A DNA stretch of 64,000 nt from Gammaproteobacteria bacterium. GTDB lineage: Bacteria; Pseudomonadota; Gammaproteobacteria; Pseudomonadales; Azotimanducaceae. Under the pieces are notes generated by a model, which searched no databases, was not told the DNA's origin, and was given only the letters and a program-made list of their open reading frames with translations. Position 1 is the stretch's first letter. Each line of letters begins with the position of its first letter. The position numbers and the translations under genes are program-made. The DNA lies in the NCBI GenBank assembly GCA_030425195.1, contig JAUIAV010000003.1:62001-126000 (forward strand), written 5' to 3'. Below, one piece after another: positions 24,604 to 33,555 of this stretch.

Positions 24604-24627
24604 CAGCGCCCGGGGATCCGGGCGCTG
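24604..24627 (-). terminator. GC hairpin after the 81-residue gene
   Basis: CAGCGCCCGG (24604-24613), GGAT loop, CCGGGCGCTG (24618-24627), perfect 10-bp stem 10 bp beyond the stop of the minus-strand small gene. There is no T-run, so intrinsic termination is uncertain, but position favours a 3'-end structure. Confidence 0.45.
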
Positions 24628-24637
24628 GCGCAGGCGT

Positions 24638-24883
24638 CTACTCTTTGGCAGCCTCTTCGTCAGCCGCCTCAGCTTCGGCAGCTTCCTCAGCAACGGCTTC
24701 TTCCTCGGCCGGAGCCTCGGGTTCCGGCGCCTTGGGTGCCGGCGCTTCGATCAGCTTGTGCTCCAGGAGGATGGCGACTTTTGCATCACCGTTGATCCAG
24801 TTACGATCCGCACCTTTCACGCCGTAGCGTTCGCTGCGCTTCTGGTAGATGTTGTACTCGTCAGTTTTCGCAATGACTTTCAC
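24638..24883 (-). CDS. Small Ala/Glu/Pro-tailed protein
   Basis: An 81-residue protein with a folded-looking N-terminal half (MKVIAKTDEYNIYQKRSERY, then NGDAKVAILLEHKLI) and a low-complexity acidic Ala/Glu/Pro tail from about residue 47. I recall similar small proteins in Pseudomonas-like gammaproteobacteria, but function is unknown. It is upstream of uvrB in the same direction, with 135 bp containing two hairpins between them. Confidence 0.75.
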   Translation of the reverse strand: MKVIAKTDEYNIYQKRSERYGVKGADRNWINGDAKVAILLEHKLIEAPAPKAPEPEAPAEEEAVAEEAAEAEAADEEAAKE

Positions 24884-25111
24884 GCGTTACCTCTGTCCTG
24901 ATGGATGGTTTAACCTGTTGATTTAGAGGCCGATTTTTCGACCGGGGTGCACCGCTGCGGGCGGAGCGACCGGCACTCTAACACAACTCGCGCGGCCATA
25001 TGGATATTCCCTTAGAGTCGTAAAACACGCCTCGTATTCCAGTACAATGCGCCGCTCTCCGGGATCTACAGACACCCGGCCGATCACCCATGATCACGAA
25101 CGGAAATCGAA

Positions 25112-26983
25112 ATGGCGGCGCAGTCAGACACCATTCCAGACAAGACCAGCTACGTGGTCCGCTTTGCCGGGGATTCCGGTGATGGGATCCAGTTGCAGGG
25201 CCAGCAGTTCACCATCGCCTCCGCCCTCGGCGGCCACGATCTGGCCACGCTGCCCGACTTCCCCGCCGAGATCCGGGCACCCACCGGCACCCGCTACGGC
25301 GTCTCCGCATTCCAGATCCAGTTCGGCGGCGACCGGATCACCACGCCCGGGGATGCGCCGGATGTGCTGATCGCCTTCAACCCGGCCGCCCTCGTCGTCA
25401 ACCTGCCCCATCTGCAGGACGGCGCCACCATCATCACCGATGAGAACGCCTACACCACTCAGCGCCTGAAGCGCGCGGATCTGGACGACAATCCTCTGGA
25501 GAACGGCAGCCTGGATCGCTTCACCGTGCATGCGGTGCCGATCAGCGATCTCACCCAGGAAGCCGTGAAGGCTCATGGTCTCGGCACCAAGGACTCGCTG
25601 CGCTGCAAGAATTTCTGGGCGCTCGGTCTGATGCTCTGGCTGTTCGATCAGCCCCGGGACGCCACCCGGCAGTGGATCAGCATCAAGTTCGCCCGGGACG
25701 AGCAGGTGCGCAGCGCCAATCTGGCCGCTCTGGATGCGGGCCATGCCTACGGCGAGACCATGGAGCTCGCCCATCAGGTTCATCAGCATCCCACCCCGCA
25801 GGCGCCGCTCGCGGACGTGGAATACCGCACCCTCACCGGCGCGGAAGCACTGTCACTCGGCCTGGTCGCCGCGGGTGAGCTGGCCGACATCGGCCTGCTG
25901 TTCTGCTCCTATCCGATCACCCCGGCGTCGTCCGTGCTGCATCATCTTGCCGGCCTCGAAGACGCCGGTGTGGCCACCTTCCAGGCCGAGGACGAGATCG
26001 CCGCCGTCTGCGCGGCCATCGGTGCTTCCTACGGCGGAAAGCTCGGCCTCACCTCGAGCTCCGGGCCGGGCATCGCACTCAAAACCGAAGCCATCGGCCT
26101 GGCCGTGGCCGCGGAGCTGCCGCTGGTGGTTGTGAATTCACAGCGGGCGGGCCCTTCCACCGGCATGCCCACCAAAACCGAGCAGTCCGACCTCTATCAG
26201 GCGGTCTATGGCCGGAACGGCGACACGCCGATTCCCGTGATCGCCTCCCGTTCACCGGCCGATTGCTTCGATGTGGCCATCGAAGCCGTGCGCATCGCGC
26301 TGAGACACATGACCCCGGTGATTCTGCTCACGGACGGATACATTGCCAACGCCTCCGAACTCTGGGCCCTGCCCGACTACGAGCAGTATGCGGCCATCGA
26401 TCATCATCAGCCCGACCCGGATGCAGCCGGGGACGTGTTCGAGCGGGATCCCGCGACCCATGCACGGGTCTGGGCCCATCCCGGACTGCCCGGTTTCGTC
26501 TACCGGGTCGGCGGCATCGAAAAGGACCTGCACAGCGGCAACATCTCCTATGACCCGGCCAACCATCAGGCCATGACCGATCTGCGACGGGCAAAGGTCG
26601 AAAGCGTGGCCGACTTCATTCCCGACCAGAGGATCGACAACGGCGTGGATCACGGACTGGCCGTCGTCGCCTGGGGCTCCACCTACGGCACCGTGGCTCA
26701 GGCCGTCCGGGAAGCGCTGAACGAAGGCCTGAACGTAGGCCACGTGCACATCCGCCACATCAACCCACTGCCGAGGAATCTGGGCGGGCTGCTGGCCGGC
26801 TACGACCGGGTGCTGGTGCCCGAGCTCAATGACGGCCAGATGGCCACGCTGCTCAGAGACAAACTCCTCGTCGAGGTGACGCAGCTCAACAAGGTCACGG
26901 GACAACCGCTCACGGTGAGCGAAGTGAAAGCCGAGATTCAGCGCCTGGCGCCCAGAAACATCCGGGAGGCCACCAATGAGTGA
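25112..26983 (+). CDS. korA: 2-oxoacid:acceptor oxidoreductase subunit alpha (gamma-alpha fusion)
   Basis: A 623-residue subunit with an N-terminal gamma domain (FAGDSGDGIQLQGQQFTIAS, about 1-190) fused to the alpha pyrimidine-binding domain (CSYPITPASSVLHHLAGL; SSSGPGIALKTEAIG; QRAGPSTGMPTKTEQSDL). This is the two-subunit KorAB type that oxidises 2-oxoglutarate or related 2-oxoacids with CoA and ferredoxin. It overlaps korB by 8 bp. No ferredoxin gene is adjacent. Confidence 0.93.
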   Translation: MAAQSDTIPDKTSYVVRFAGDSGDGIQLQGQQFTIASALGGHDLATLPDFPAEIRAPTGTRYGVSAFQIQFGGDRITTPGDAPDVLIAFNPAALVVNLPHLQDGATIITDENAYTTQRLKRADLDDNPLENGSLDRFTVHAVPISDLTQEAVKAHGLGTKDSLRCKNFWALGLMLWLFDQPRDATRQWISIKFARDEQVRSANLAALDAGHAYGETMELAHQVHQHPTPQAPLADVEYRTLTGAEALSLGLVAAGELADIGLLFCSYPITPASSVLHHLAGLEDAGVATFQAEDEIAAVCAAIGASYGGKLGLTSSSGPGIALKTEAIGLAVAAELPLVVVNSQRAGPSTGMPTKTEQSDLYQAVYGRNGDTPIPVIASRSPADCFDVAIEAVRIALRHMTPVILLTDGYIANASELWALPDYEQYAAIDHHQPDPDAAGDVFERDPATHARVWAHPGLPGFVYRVGGIEKDLHSGNISYDPANHQAMTDLRRAKVESVADFIPDQRIDNGVDHGLAVVAWGSTYGTVAQAVREALNEGLNVGHVHIRHINPLPRNLGGLLAGYDRVLVPELNDGQMATLLRDKLLVEVTQLNKVTGQPLTVSEVKAEIQRLAPRNIREATNE

Positions 26984-27974
26984 GCTCACGTTCAAGGATT
27001 TCGAGACCGATCAGGAAGTCCGCTGGTGCCCTGGTTGCGGTGACTATTCCATTCTGAAAGCCGTCCAGCGCACCCTGGCCGCCAATGGCGCCAGGCCGGA
27101 GAACACGGTGTTCGTCTCCGGTATCGGCTGCTCTTCCCGGCTGCCCTATTATGTGGAGACCTACGGCTTCCACACCATTCACGGCCGCGCACCGGCCATC
27201 GCCACCGGCGTGAAGCTGGCCAATCCGGACGCCGACGTCTGGGTGATCACGGGCGACGGCGACGGGCTGTCCATCGGCGGCAACCACCTGATCCACGCGC
27301 TCCGTCGCAACGTGGATCTGAACATCCTGCTGTTCAACAATGAGATCTACGGCCTCACCAAGGGGCAGTACTCGCCCACTTCCAGGATCGGCACCACCAG
27401 CCCTTCCACGCCCCACGGCTCGTTCGACGCGCCCGTGCACCCCGGCCTGCTGGCGCTCGGCGCCGGCGCCGGCTTCATCGCCCGGGCGGTGGACATCGAT
27501 CAGAAAGGGCTGCCGCAGATTCTCACGGATGCGAACGAATACGACGGTGCCGCTTTCGTCGAGATCCTGCAGAACTGCATCGTCTACAACAAGGATGTGT
27601 TCGACGATGTGGTGAACAAGAAAACGGCCGCGGATACCCAGATCCACGTGGTCAACGGCGAACCGCTGATCTACGGAAAGAACCGGGACAGGGGACTCCG
27701 GCTGAACCCGGCAACGCTGCGCCTGGAATCCGTCGTGCTGGGCGAAAACGGCATCAGCGAAGCCGATATCCTGGTGCACGACGAGACCAATACCACCATC
27801 GCTCAGCTGCTGCTGAACATGAGCGCGCCCCTGCCCACTGCCATGGGTGTGATCCACCGGCTTCCGCGTCCGGCGTTCGACCGGGCTTTCTGGCAGCACA
27901 AGCCCACGGAACGCCGCGCGAAGGTGCTCGACCTGCTGCGTCACGGCAACATGCTGGACCGGCGCACGGCCTGA
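26976..27974 (+). CDS. korB: 2-oxoacid:acceptor oxidoreductase subunit beta
   Basis: A 332-residue ThDP-binding subunit. GDGDGLSIGGNHLIHALRRN with a later NNEIYGLTKGQYSPTS gives the ThDP/Mg motif; cysteines in WCPGCGDY, GIGCSS and LQNCIVYN supply the single [4Fe-4S] cluster. It pairs with KorA; the 2-oxoglutarate activity is the usual assignment in proteobacteria but pyruvate or branched oxoacids are possible. The frame after its stop remains open for 82 codons. Confidence 0.93.
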   Translation: MSELTFKDFETDQEVRWCPGCGDYSILKAVQRTLAANGARPENTVFVSGIGCSSRLPYYVETYGFHTIHGRAPAIATGVKLANPDADVWVITGDGDGLSIGGNHLIHALRRNVDLNILLFNNEIYGLTKGQYSPTSRIGTTSPSTPHGSFDAPVHPGLLALGAGAGFIARAVDIDQKGLPQILTDANEYDGAAFVEILQNCIVYNKDVFDDVVNKKTAADTQIHVVNGEPLIYGKNRDRGLRLNPATLRLESVVLGENGISEADILVHDETNTTIAQLLLNMSAPLPTAMGVIHRLPRPAFDRAFWQHKPTERRAKVLDLLRHGNMLDRRTA

Positions 27975-28313
27975 TTCGGCAGCAACACAACCCCGGTTGC
28001 CGCCACCGCCGCCGCCGACCGGAATGAAGGTGCCGAAGATGCGAACGGCCGCGAGGTCAACCAGATCGTTGAGGACAGCCGCCTTGCGGTGAGGTGGCCG
28101 AGCAACGGCCCGTTCGTGAAGCCCCAGCCGGAGTTCGAGCAACCTCAACCCGTGCAGCGACGCGCCGGCGTGGTGCAGGATTCGAAGGTTGATGCCGGGA
28201 AGCTTCTTCGCCGACGGAACTGACGGCAGGCGGTCTTCCGGGCAAATAGCGCCCCACTAACCAGCTGATTTGCCAGGAAAATTTCTCCAAGTGCTACCTG
28301 GCGCACATTTTCT

Positions 28314-28328
28314 GTTACTGAAAGTAAC
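28314..28328. promoter_or_regulatory. Perfect dyad GTTACT-GAA-AGTAAC
   Basis: Six-bp arms with 3-bp centre, 41 bp upstream of the FadR-type operators in the same promoter region. It is unlike the TGGTCAGACCA sites, so a second regulator may act here. Confidence 0.4.
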
Positions 28329-28368
28329 GTTGCTCTGGACTTTCACGCCGTGCCCGCTAAACTACGGA

Positions 28369-28403
28369 CTGACCAAATTGGTCAGACCACAATGGTCAGA
28401 TCA
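28369..28403. promoter_or_regulatory. Tandem FadR/GntR-type operators
   Basis: TGGTCAGACCA (28379-28389) is a perfect 11-bp palindrome matching the TGGT-N3-ACCA core used by FadR/PdhR/LldR-type regulators; TGGTCAGATCA (28393-28403) repeats it with one change, 14 bp on. An overlapping 17-bp perfect palindrome spans 28369-28385. They lie 33-67 bp before the regulator ATG, consistent with autoregulation of the whole operon. Confidence 0.75.
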
Positions 28404-28435
28404 GGAAGAGTCTGGCCAGGAACCGCTGAAAGTCC

Positions 28436-29164
28436 ATGAGCAAACACGAAGAAATCGCCGAAGACCTGACCCGTGACATCCTCACGGGCCAGTACCGCGT
28501 GGGTGAGCGCCTCCCCTCCGAGCGCGACCTGGCCGCTCGATTCGAGGCCAACCGGGGCGCGGTTCGGGAAGCCATGAAGAAGCTGGAGCAGCTCGGTATC
28601 GCCGATATTCAGCCCGGGGGTGCCAGGGTCAGCCCGCTGAACGAAGCCAGCCTGGACGTGATCGGCCATCTGATGGCTCTGGGTGACTACCCGGATCGTG
28701 ATCTGGTGGACCAGATCCTGGTGGTGATCAATGCCCTGGTGCTCACCGCGGTCGTTTCCGCCGTGCGCCGCGCCGATGAAGACGGCGTCGAGTCGCTGCG
28801 CGCCCTGATACGGCCGATCTGGGCCGAGCAGCTGCAGGGCGAAGCCTACTTCGAAGCCCAGACACGGATGTTCGAAGGGATCATGACCGCCAGCGGCAAT
28901 CTGCCCGTGCAGCTCATCGCCCGTTCCCTGCTCGCTCAGTTTCACCCCCGCATGACGGCGCTCAAGGACTTCATCGAACCCGACAGCGCCACCCACGCCC
29001 GGCTCGCCCGCCGGATCGACGAGGCCCTGGCCGCACGGGATCTTGATGCCGTGCGCACCAGCTTCTTCGAGATGGGGAACTTTCATCGCAAACGGATGCA
29101 GAAGACGTTTGACGCCTTCGAAACCGCTCAACAACCTGCCGGTCTGGAGGCCAACGCATCATGA
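28436..29164 (+). CDS. GntR-family regulator, FadR/FCD subfamily
   Basis: A 242-residue regulator: N-terminal GntR winged helix (EDLTRDILTGQYRVGERLPSERDLAARF, given in parts) with NRGAVREAMKKLEQLG recognition region, then an all-helical FCD-type ligand domain (about 80-230). FCD proteins bind carboxylates or acyl-CoAs. It overlaps the RND adaptor gene by ATGA and so is the first gene of the efflux operon; the tandem sites upstream probably bind it. Confidence 0.9.
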   Translation: MSKHEEIAEDLTRDILTGQYRVGERLPSERDLAARFEANRGAVREAMKKLEQLGIADIQPGGARVSPLNEASLDVIGHLMALGDYPDRDLVDQILVVINALVLTAVVSAVRRADEDGVESLRALIRPIWAEQLQGEAYFEAQTRMFEGIMTASGNLPVQLIARSLLAQFHPRMTALKDFIEPDSATHARLARRIDEALAARDLDAVRTSFFEMGNFHRKRMQKTFDAFETAQQPAGLEANAS

Positions 29165-30333
29165 TGCGCAAATTCGTCATTCCCGCCATCGTCGTGGTGG
29201 CCTCGATTTTCGGCGCTGTCACGCTGCTCGCGACCAGCCCCCAGCTCGAGCCGGCCGGTATAGAACCCGTGCCTACTGCCGTGCGGATTCAGCACGTCGA
29301 CCCGCAGCCCATTCAGCTCACGGTGCATTCTCAGGGCACCGTGGTACCGAATACCGAAAGCCAGCTGATCCCGGAAGTTTCGGGTCGGGTCGTGTGGGTC
29401 TCGCCGTCGCTGGTGAACGGCGGCTACTTCACCGCCGGCGAGCCGCTGCTGCGCCTCGAAGACAACGACTACCGCTCCACTCTGGCGCGAGCCCGTTCCG
29501 CGCTGACCCGGGCCGAGGCGGAATTCGAGCACGCGCGCTTCGAATACCAGCGCCTGAAAAGCCTGGAGGAGCGTCAGCTGGCAAGCCAGTCCCAGATCGA
29601 GAACCAGCTCCGGGCCTACCGGGTGACCGAAGCCTCCCTCCAGGACGCCCGGGCGGCCTTCAATCAGGCGAGCCGGGATCTGGCCCGCACCGAAATCAAG
29701 GCGCCATTCACCGGGCTGGTGCGCCAGGAGACCGTGGACATCGGCCAGTTCGTGGCGCGCGGCACCCCGGTCGCCACCATTTATGCCGGTGATCAGGCGG
29801 AAATCCGCCTGCCCATCGCCGACCGGCAACTGGCCTTTCTGAATCTGCCGCTGGGGCATCGCGGCGAGCTGCCGGCCGACCAGCAGCCGAACGTGACCCT
29901 GACCGCGGAATACGCCGGGCGCACACTCACCTGGCAGGGCAAGATCGTCCGCACCGAAGCTCAGATCGACACGTCCAGCCGCATGGTTCATGTGATCGCG
30001 CGGGTGTCCAACGAGGAACAGGACGTGCCGCTGAACGTGGGCCTCTTTGTGAACGCCGAGATCGAGGGTCTGCTGGTGGAAAACGTGGTCGTGCTCCCCC
30101 GGAACGCGCTCAGGAACGGCAACCGGGTGCTGATCGTGGACGAGGAGAATCGACTGCACTTCCGCGACATCGAGCCCCTCCGTCTGCATCGGGATCAGGT
30201 CCTGGTGCAGTCGGGTCTGTCGGCGGGCGAGCGGGTCTGCATCTCACCGCTGCAGACGGCCATCGAAGGCATGCCGGTCAATCCCATCACCGAGGAAGAG
30301 CACCCCGCCCTGCCGGGTCAGATCGGCTACTAG
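29161..30333 (+). CDS. RND efflux periplasmic adaptor (HlyD/AcrA family)
   Basis: A 390-residue membrane-fusion protein. An uncleaved N-terminal anchor (FVIPAIVVVASIFGAVTLLA), the first lipoyl half (LTVHSQGTVVPNTESQLIPE), a coiled-coil hairpin (about 95-170, RARSALTRAEAEFEHARFEY), the second lipoyl half (IKAPFTGLVRQETVDIGQFV) and a beta-barrel/MP domain (VVLPRNALRNGNRVLIVDE) are seen. It bridges the RND pump to an outer-membrane channel; no channel gene is present here. Confidence 0.9.
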   Translation: MMRKFVIPAIVVVASIFGAVTLLATSPQLEPAGIEPVPTAVRIQHVDPQPIQLTVHSQGTVVPNTESQLIPEVSGRVVWVSPSLVNGGYFTAGEPLLRLEDNDYRSTLARARSALTRAEAEFEHARFEYQRLKSLEERQLASQSQIENQLRAYRVTEASLQDARAAFNQASRDLARTEIKAPFTGLVRQETVDIGQFVARGTPVATIYAGDQAEIRLPIADRQLAFLNLPLGHRGELPADQQPNVTLTAEYAGRTLTWQGKIVRTEAQIDTSSRMVHVIARVSNEEQDVPLNVGLFVNAEIEGLLVENVVVLPRNALRNGNRVLIVDEENRLHFRDIEPLRLHRDQVLVQSGLSAGERVCISPLQTAIEGMPVNPITEEEHPALPGQIGY

Positions 30334-30343
30334 GGAGCCCACC

Positions 30344-33300
30344 ATGCACACCGCCATCGCCTGGTTTACCAAGAACCCGGTTGCCGCCAATCTGCTGATG
30401 TTCGTGCTGATCGTCGGCGGCATCATGTCGCTGTTCACCGTCCATCAGGAAGAGTTTCCGAACATGGACATCCGGATGGTGACGGTTTCCGTCCCCTACC
30501 TGGGTGCGGCACCGGAGGAAGTGGAACAGGGTGTCTGCATCCGGATCGAAGAGTCACTGAAGAGCACGGACGGGATCGAGAAGATTCAGTCCACGGCTTC
30601 CGAGGGTAACTGCTCGGTGATCGCCATGCTCTTCGACGATGCCGACGAGATCGATGTGCTCAACAACATCAAGAGCCAGGTGGATGGCATCAACACCTTC
30701 CCGACGGAGACGGAGAAACCCATCGTTTCCAAGGTGACCATCAAACAGGGCGTGCTGCAGATCGCGCTGTCCGGGAACACGGATGAGCGGACGCTGAAGG
30801 AGATCGGCAAGGAGATCCGCGACGAGATCGCCGCCATCGACGGCATTTCCACCGTTTCTCTCGAGTTCGTGCGCCCGTACGAGATCTCCATCGAAGTCTC
30901 CGAGGATAACCTGCGCCGCTACGGACTCACACTCGAGCAGGTTTCCCGGGTGATCCGCAACACGTCGCTCGACATGCCCGGCGGCACCTTGAAGACGGAA
31001 GGCGGCGACATTCTGCTCCGGGCCAAAGGCCAGGCCTACTGGGGCGAGGAATTCGAGAACATCGTGGTGGTGACCCGCAACGATGGCACCAAGGTCTTTC
31101 TTTCCGAGATCGCCTCCATCCGGGACACCTTCGAGGAAGGCGATCTCACCGCCCGCTTCAACGGCAATGCCGCCGCCATCATCAAGGTGGACCGGGTCGG
31201 CAAGGAAGACGCCATCGACATGGCGGCAAGCGTGTTCGACTACATCGACCGCTACCAGCCGAACCTGCCCCAGGGACTGGAGCTCACCGTCTGGCAGAAC
31301 GAAGCCGCCGGTCTGCAGGAGCGGCTGGACACGCTGAACAGCACGGCGGTCTCCGGCCTCCTCCTGGTGGTCCTGATCCTGGCGCTGTTTCTGAAGTTCC
31401 GGCTGGCCATGTGGGTGGCCGCCGGCATTCCCATCGCACTGCTCGGCACCATCGCCGTGTTCCCCTATGCGGACATTTCCATGAGCACGATGACCGTGCT
31501 CGCCTTCATCCTGGTGCTCGGCATCCTGGTGGACGACGCCATCGTGGTGGGCGAGCGGGTGTATGGCCACGAGCAGATGGGCAAGCCGCCGATTCAGGCG
31601 GCCATCGACGGCACCTGGGAAGTCTCGGTGCCGGTGATCTTCGGCGTCCTCACCACCATGGCCGCCTTTCTGCCGCTGCTGCTGGCTACCGGTCGGATGG
31701 GCGGTTTCTTCAGCGTGATCGGCTATGTGGTCGTCATTGCGCTGGTGCTGTCCATCATCGAATCCCAGCTCATTCTGCCTTCGCATCTGGCCCACCGGAA
31801 TCACAGCGAAGCCTCGACGGGCTTCTCCAAGCGCTGGAACACCATGCAGGGCCGGCTTGCCGGCTGGCTCGAGAACATCGCCAGGAACCACTACCAGCCG
31901 CTGCTGCAGCGCGCGGTGGAGAACCGCTACATCACCGCCTCCATCGGCCTCGGCGTGCTGATCCTGGCACTGGCACTCATCGCCAGCGGCCGGGTGGTCT
32001 TCACCTTCTTCCCGGCCATCGAGGGAGACCGGGTTTACGCAACGCTGGAGATGCCGGAAGGTGTCTCGGTGGAGGTCACCGCCCGGGCGGCCGCTCAACT
32101 GGAAGCCGCCGCCAGAGCTCTGCAGGCGGATCTGGCCGAGTTCACCGGCAACGAGGCGACCATCAGAAACGTGCTCACCAGCGTCGGCCAGGCCGCTCAG
32201 CGCGGCAACGGTCCGCCGCGGCGCGGCGGTCCCGGTCGCAGCCATTTCGCCGAAGTGGTGATCGAGCTGGTGCCCCGTACGGAACGGCAGAACTTCCGGT
32301 CCAACGTGGTCGCGCAGATGTGGCGCGAGAAGATCGGCAGCATCCCGGACGCGGTGAAGCTCGCATTCAGCTCGGACGAGTATTCGGCCGGCGAGCCCAT
32401 CAACTACGAGCTGTCGGCCCGGGACGTGGACGTGATCCGTGCGGCCGCAACGGATCTCCGAGCGGAGCTCAGCCGCTACGACGGTGTGTTCGACATCACC
32501 GATTCGTTCCGTGCCGGCAAGCAGGAAATCAAGCTGTCCCTGCTGCCGGAGGGGCGCACGCTCGGGCTGACCCTCAGTGATCTGGCGAGCCAGGTGCGCT
32601 CCGCCTTCTACGGCAACGAAGCTCAGCGCATCCAGCGCGGTCAGGACGACGTGCGGGTGATGGTGCGCTATCCGGAAGCCGAGCGTTCCTCCATCGGCAA
32701 CCTGGAAGACATGTACATCCGCACGCCTCAGGGCACGGAGGTACCGTTCTACAGCGTGGCTCATTTCGAGCTGGGGCGGGGCTATTCCACCATCAACCGG
32801 GTGGACGGCCATCGTGTGATCAACGTCATCGCCGACGTGGACCGCTCCATGCTCTCGCCGGAAGAGGTGAACACGAGCATTCAGCAGCAGGTACTGCCGA
32901 AGCTCCAGGCGAAATACCCCAGCCTCAACATCAAGCTCGCCGGCGAGCAGGAAGAACGGGCCAAGTCCTTCTCCAGCCTGTTCCAGGCTGCCCTGCTGTC
33001 GCTCATCATCATCTACGCGCTGCTCGCAATCCCGCTGCGCTCCTACATCCAGCCTCTGGTCATCATGAGCGTCATTCCGTTCGGCGCGGTGGGTGCCATC
33101 ACCGGCCACTGGATCATGGGTTACCAGCTCATGTTCTTCTCCGCGCTCGGCATCGTCGCGCTTTCCGGCGTGGTGGTGAACGCATCGCTGGTGCTGGTGG
33201 ACTACATCAACCGGCGACGGCGCGAAGGCATGGACCTGGAAGAGGCCGTGCTGTCTGCGGGCGTGGTGCGGTTCCGGCCCATCATGCTGACGTCCGTCAC

Positions 33301-33541
33301 CACCTTCGTGGGTCTGCTGCCGCTGATGGGCAACCCGAGCCCGGACACCACGCCGTTCATTCCCATGGCGATCTCACTGGCGTTCGGGGTGCTGTTCGCC
33401 ACCTTCATCACCCTGTTCCTGGTGCCGTCGCTGTATCGGATGGCGGAGGACTTCTTCGGCTGGGATCCGGTGGCTCAGGGTCAGCTCGATGCGGATGAAG
33501 CCCACAAGCTGCATCCCAAGGGAATGCGTCAGCCGGTCTGA
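30344..33541 (+). CDS. RND-family efflux permease (AcrB/MMPL-like HAE type)
   Basis: A 1065-residue inner-membrane pump with the two-fold RND layout: 1 TM, large periplasmic loop, 6 TM, then repeat. TM4 carries LVDDAIVVGERVY with the paired Asp used for proton relay, and the C-terminal half has GVVVNASLVLVDYINRRRR and GNPSPDTTPFIPMA. The sequence is closer to the shorter HAE-3/AcrB-like exporters of gammaproteobacteria than to heavy-metal CzcA. It follows the adaptor by 10 bp. Confidence 0.93.
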   Translation: MHTAIAWFTKNPVAANLLMFVLIVGGIMSLFTVHQEEFPNMDIRMVTVSVPYLGAAPEEVEQGVCIRIEESLKSTDGIEKIQSTASEGNCSVIAMLFDDADEIDVLNNIKSQVDGINTFPTETEKPIVSKVTIKQGVLQIALSGNTDERTLKEIGKEIRDEIAAIDGISTVSLEFVRPYEISIEVSEDNLRRYGLTLEQVSRVIRNTSLDMPGGTLKTEGGDILLRAKGQAYWGEEFENIVVVTRNDGTKVFLSEIASIRDTFEEGDLTARFNGNAAAIIKVDRVGKEDAIDMAASVFDYIDRYQPNLPQGLELTVWQNEAAGLQERLDTLNSTAVSGLLLVVLILALFLKFRLAMWVAAGIPIALLGTIAVFPYADISMSTMTVLAFILVLGILVDDAIVVGERVYGHEQMGKPPIQAAIDGTWEVSVPVIFGVLTTMAAFLPLLLATGRMGGFFSVIGYVVVIALVLSIIESQLILPSHLAHRNHSEASTGFSKRWNTMQGRLAGWLENIARNHYQPLLQRAVENRYITASIGLGVLILALALIASGRVVFTFFPAIEGDRVYATLEMPEGVSVEVTARAAAQLEAAARALQADLAEFTGNEATIRNVLTSVGQAAQRGNGPPRRGGPGRSHFAEVVIELVPRTERQNFRSNVVAQMWREKIGSIPDAVKLAFSSDEYSAGEPINYELSARDVDVIRAAATDLRAELSRYDGVFDITDSFRAGKQEIKLSLLPEGRTLGLTLSDLASQVRSAFYGNEAQRIQRGQDDVRVMVRYPEAERSSIGNLEDMYIRTPQGTEVPFYSVAHFELGRGYSTINRVDGHRVINVIADVDRSMLSPEEVNTSIQQQVLPKLQAKYPSLNIKLAGEQEERAKSFSSLFQAALLSLIIIYALLAIPLRSYIQPLVIMSVIPFGAVGAITGHWIMGYQLMFFSALGIVALSGVVVNASLVLVDYINRRRREGMDLEEAVLSAGVVRFRPIMLTSVTTFVGLLPLMGNPSPDTTPFIPMAISLAFGVLFATFITLFLVPSLYRMAEDFFGWDPVAQGQLDADEAHKLHPKGMRQPV

Positions 33542-33555
33542 ACCACCCGGCCAGG

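Larger units (their letters stand above)
27975..28435. other. 461-bp region between korB and the FadR-type regulator
   Basis: The first 250 bp are GC-rich and open in frame with korB (to a TGA at 28221-28223) and also on the minus strand, so coding cannot be decided and no family is recognised. From about 28240 composition drops to AT-rich promoter-like DNA with a GTTACT-GAA-AGTAAC dyad and the tandem TGGTCAGAYCA sites that precede the regulator gene. Confidence 0.5.

Noticed and set aside
30554..33109. 851-residue minus-strand frame
   Set aside because: Entirely antisense to the RND pump; its His/Asp/Gly-rich composition is that of the complement of a GC-rich coding gene.
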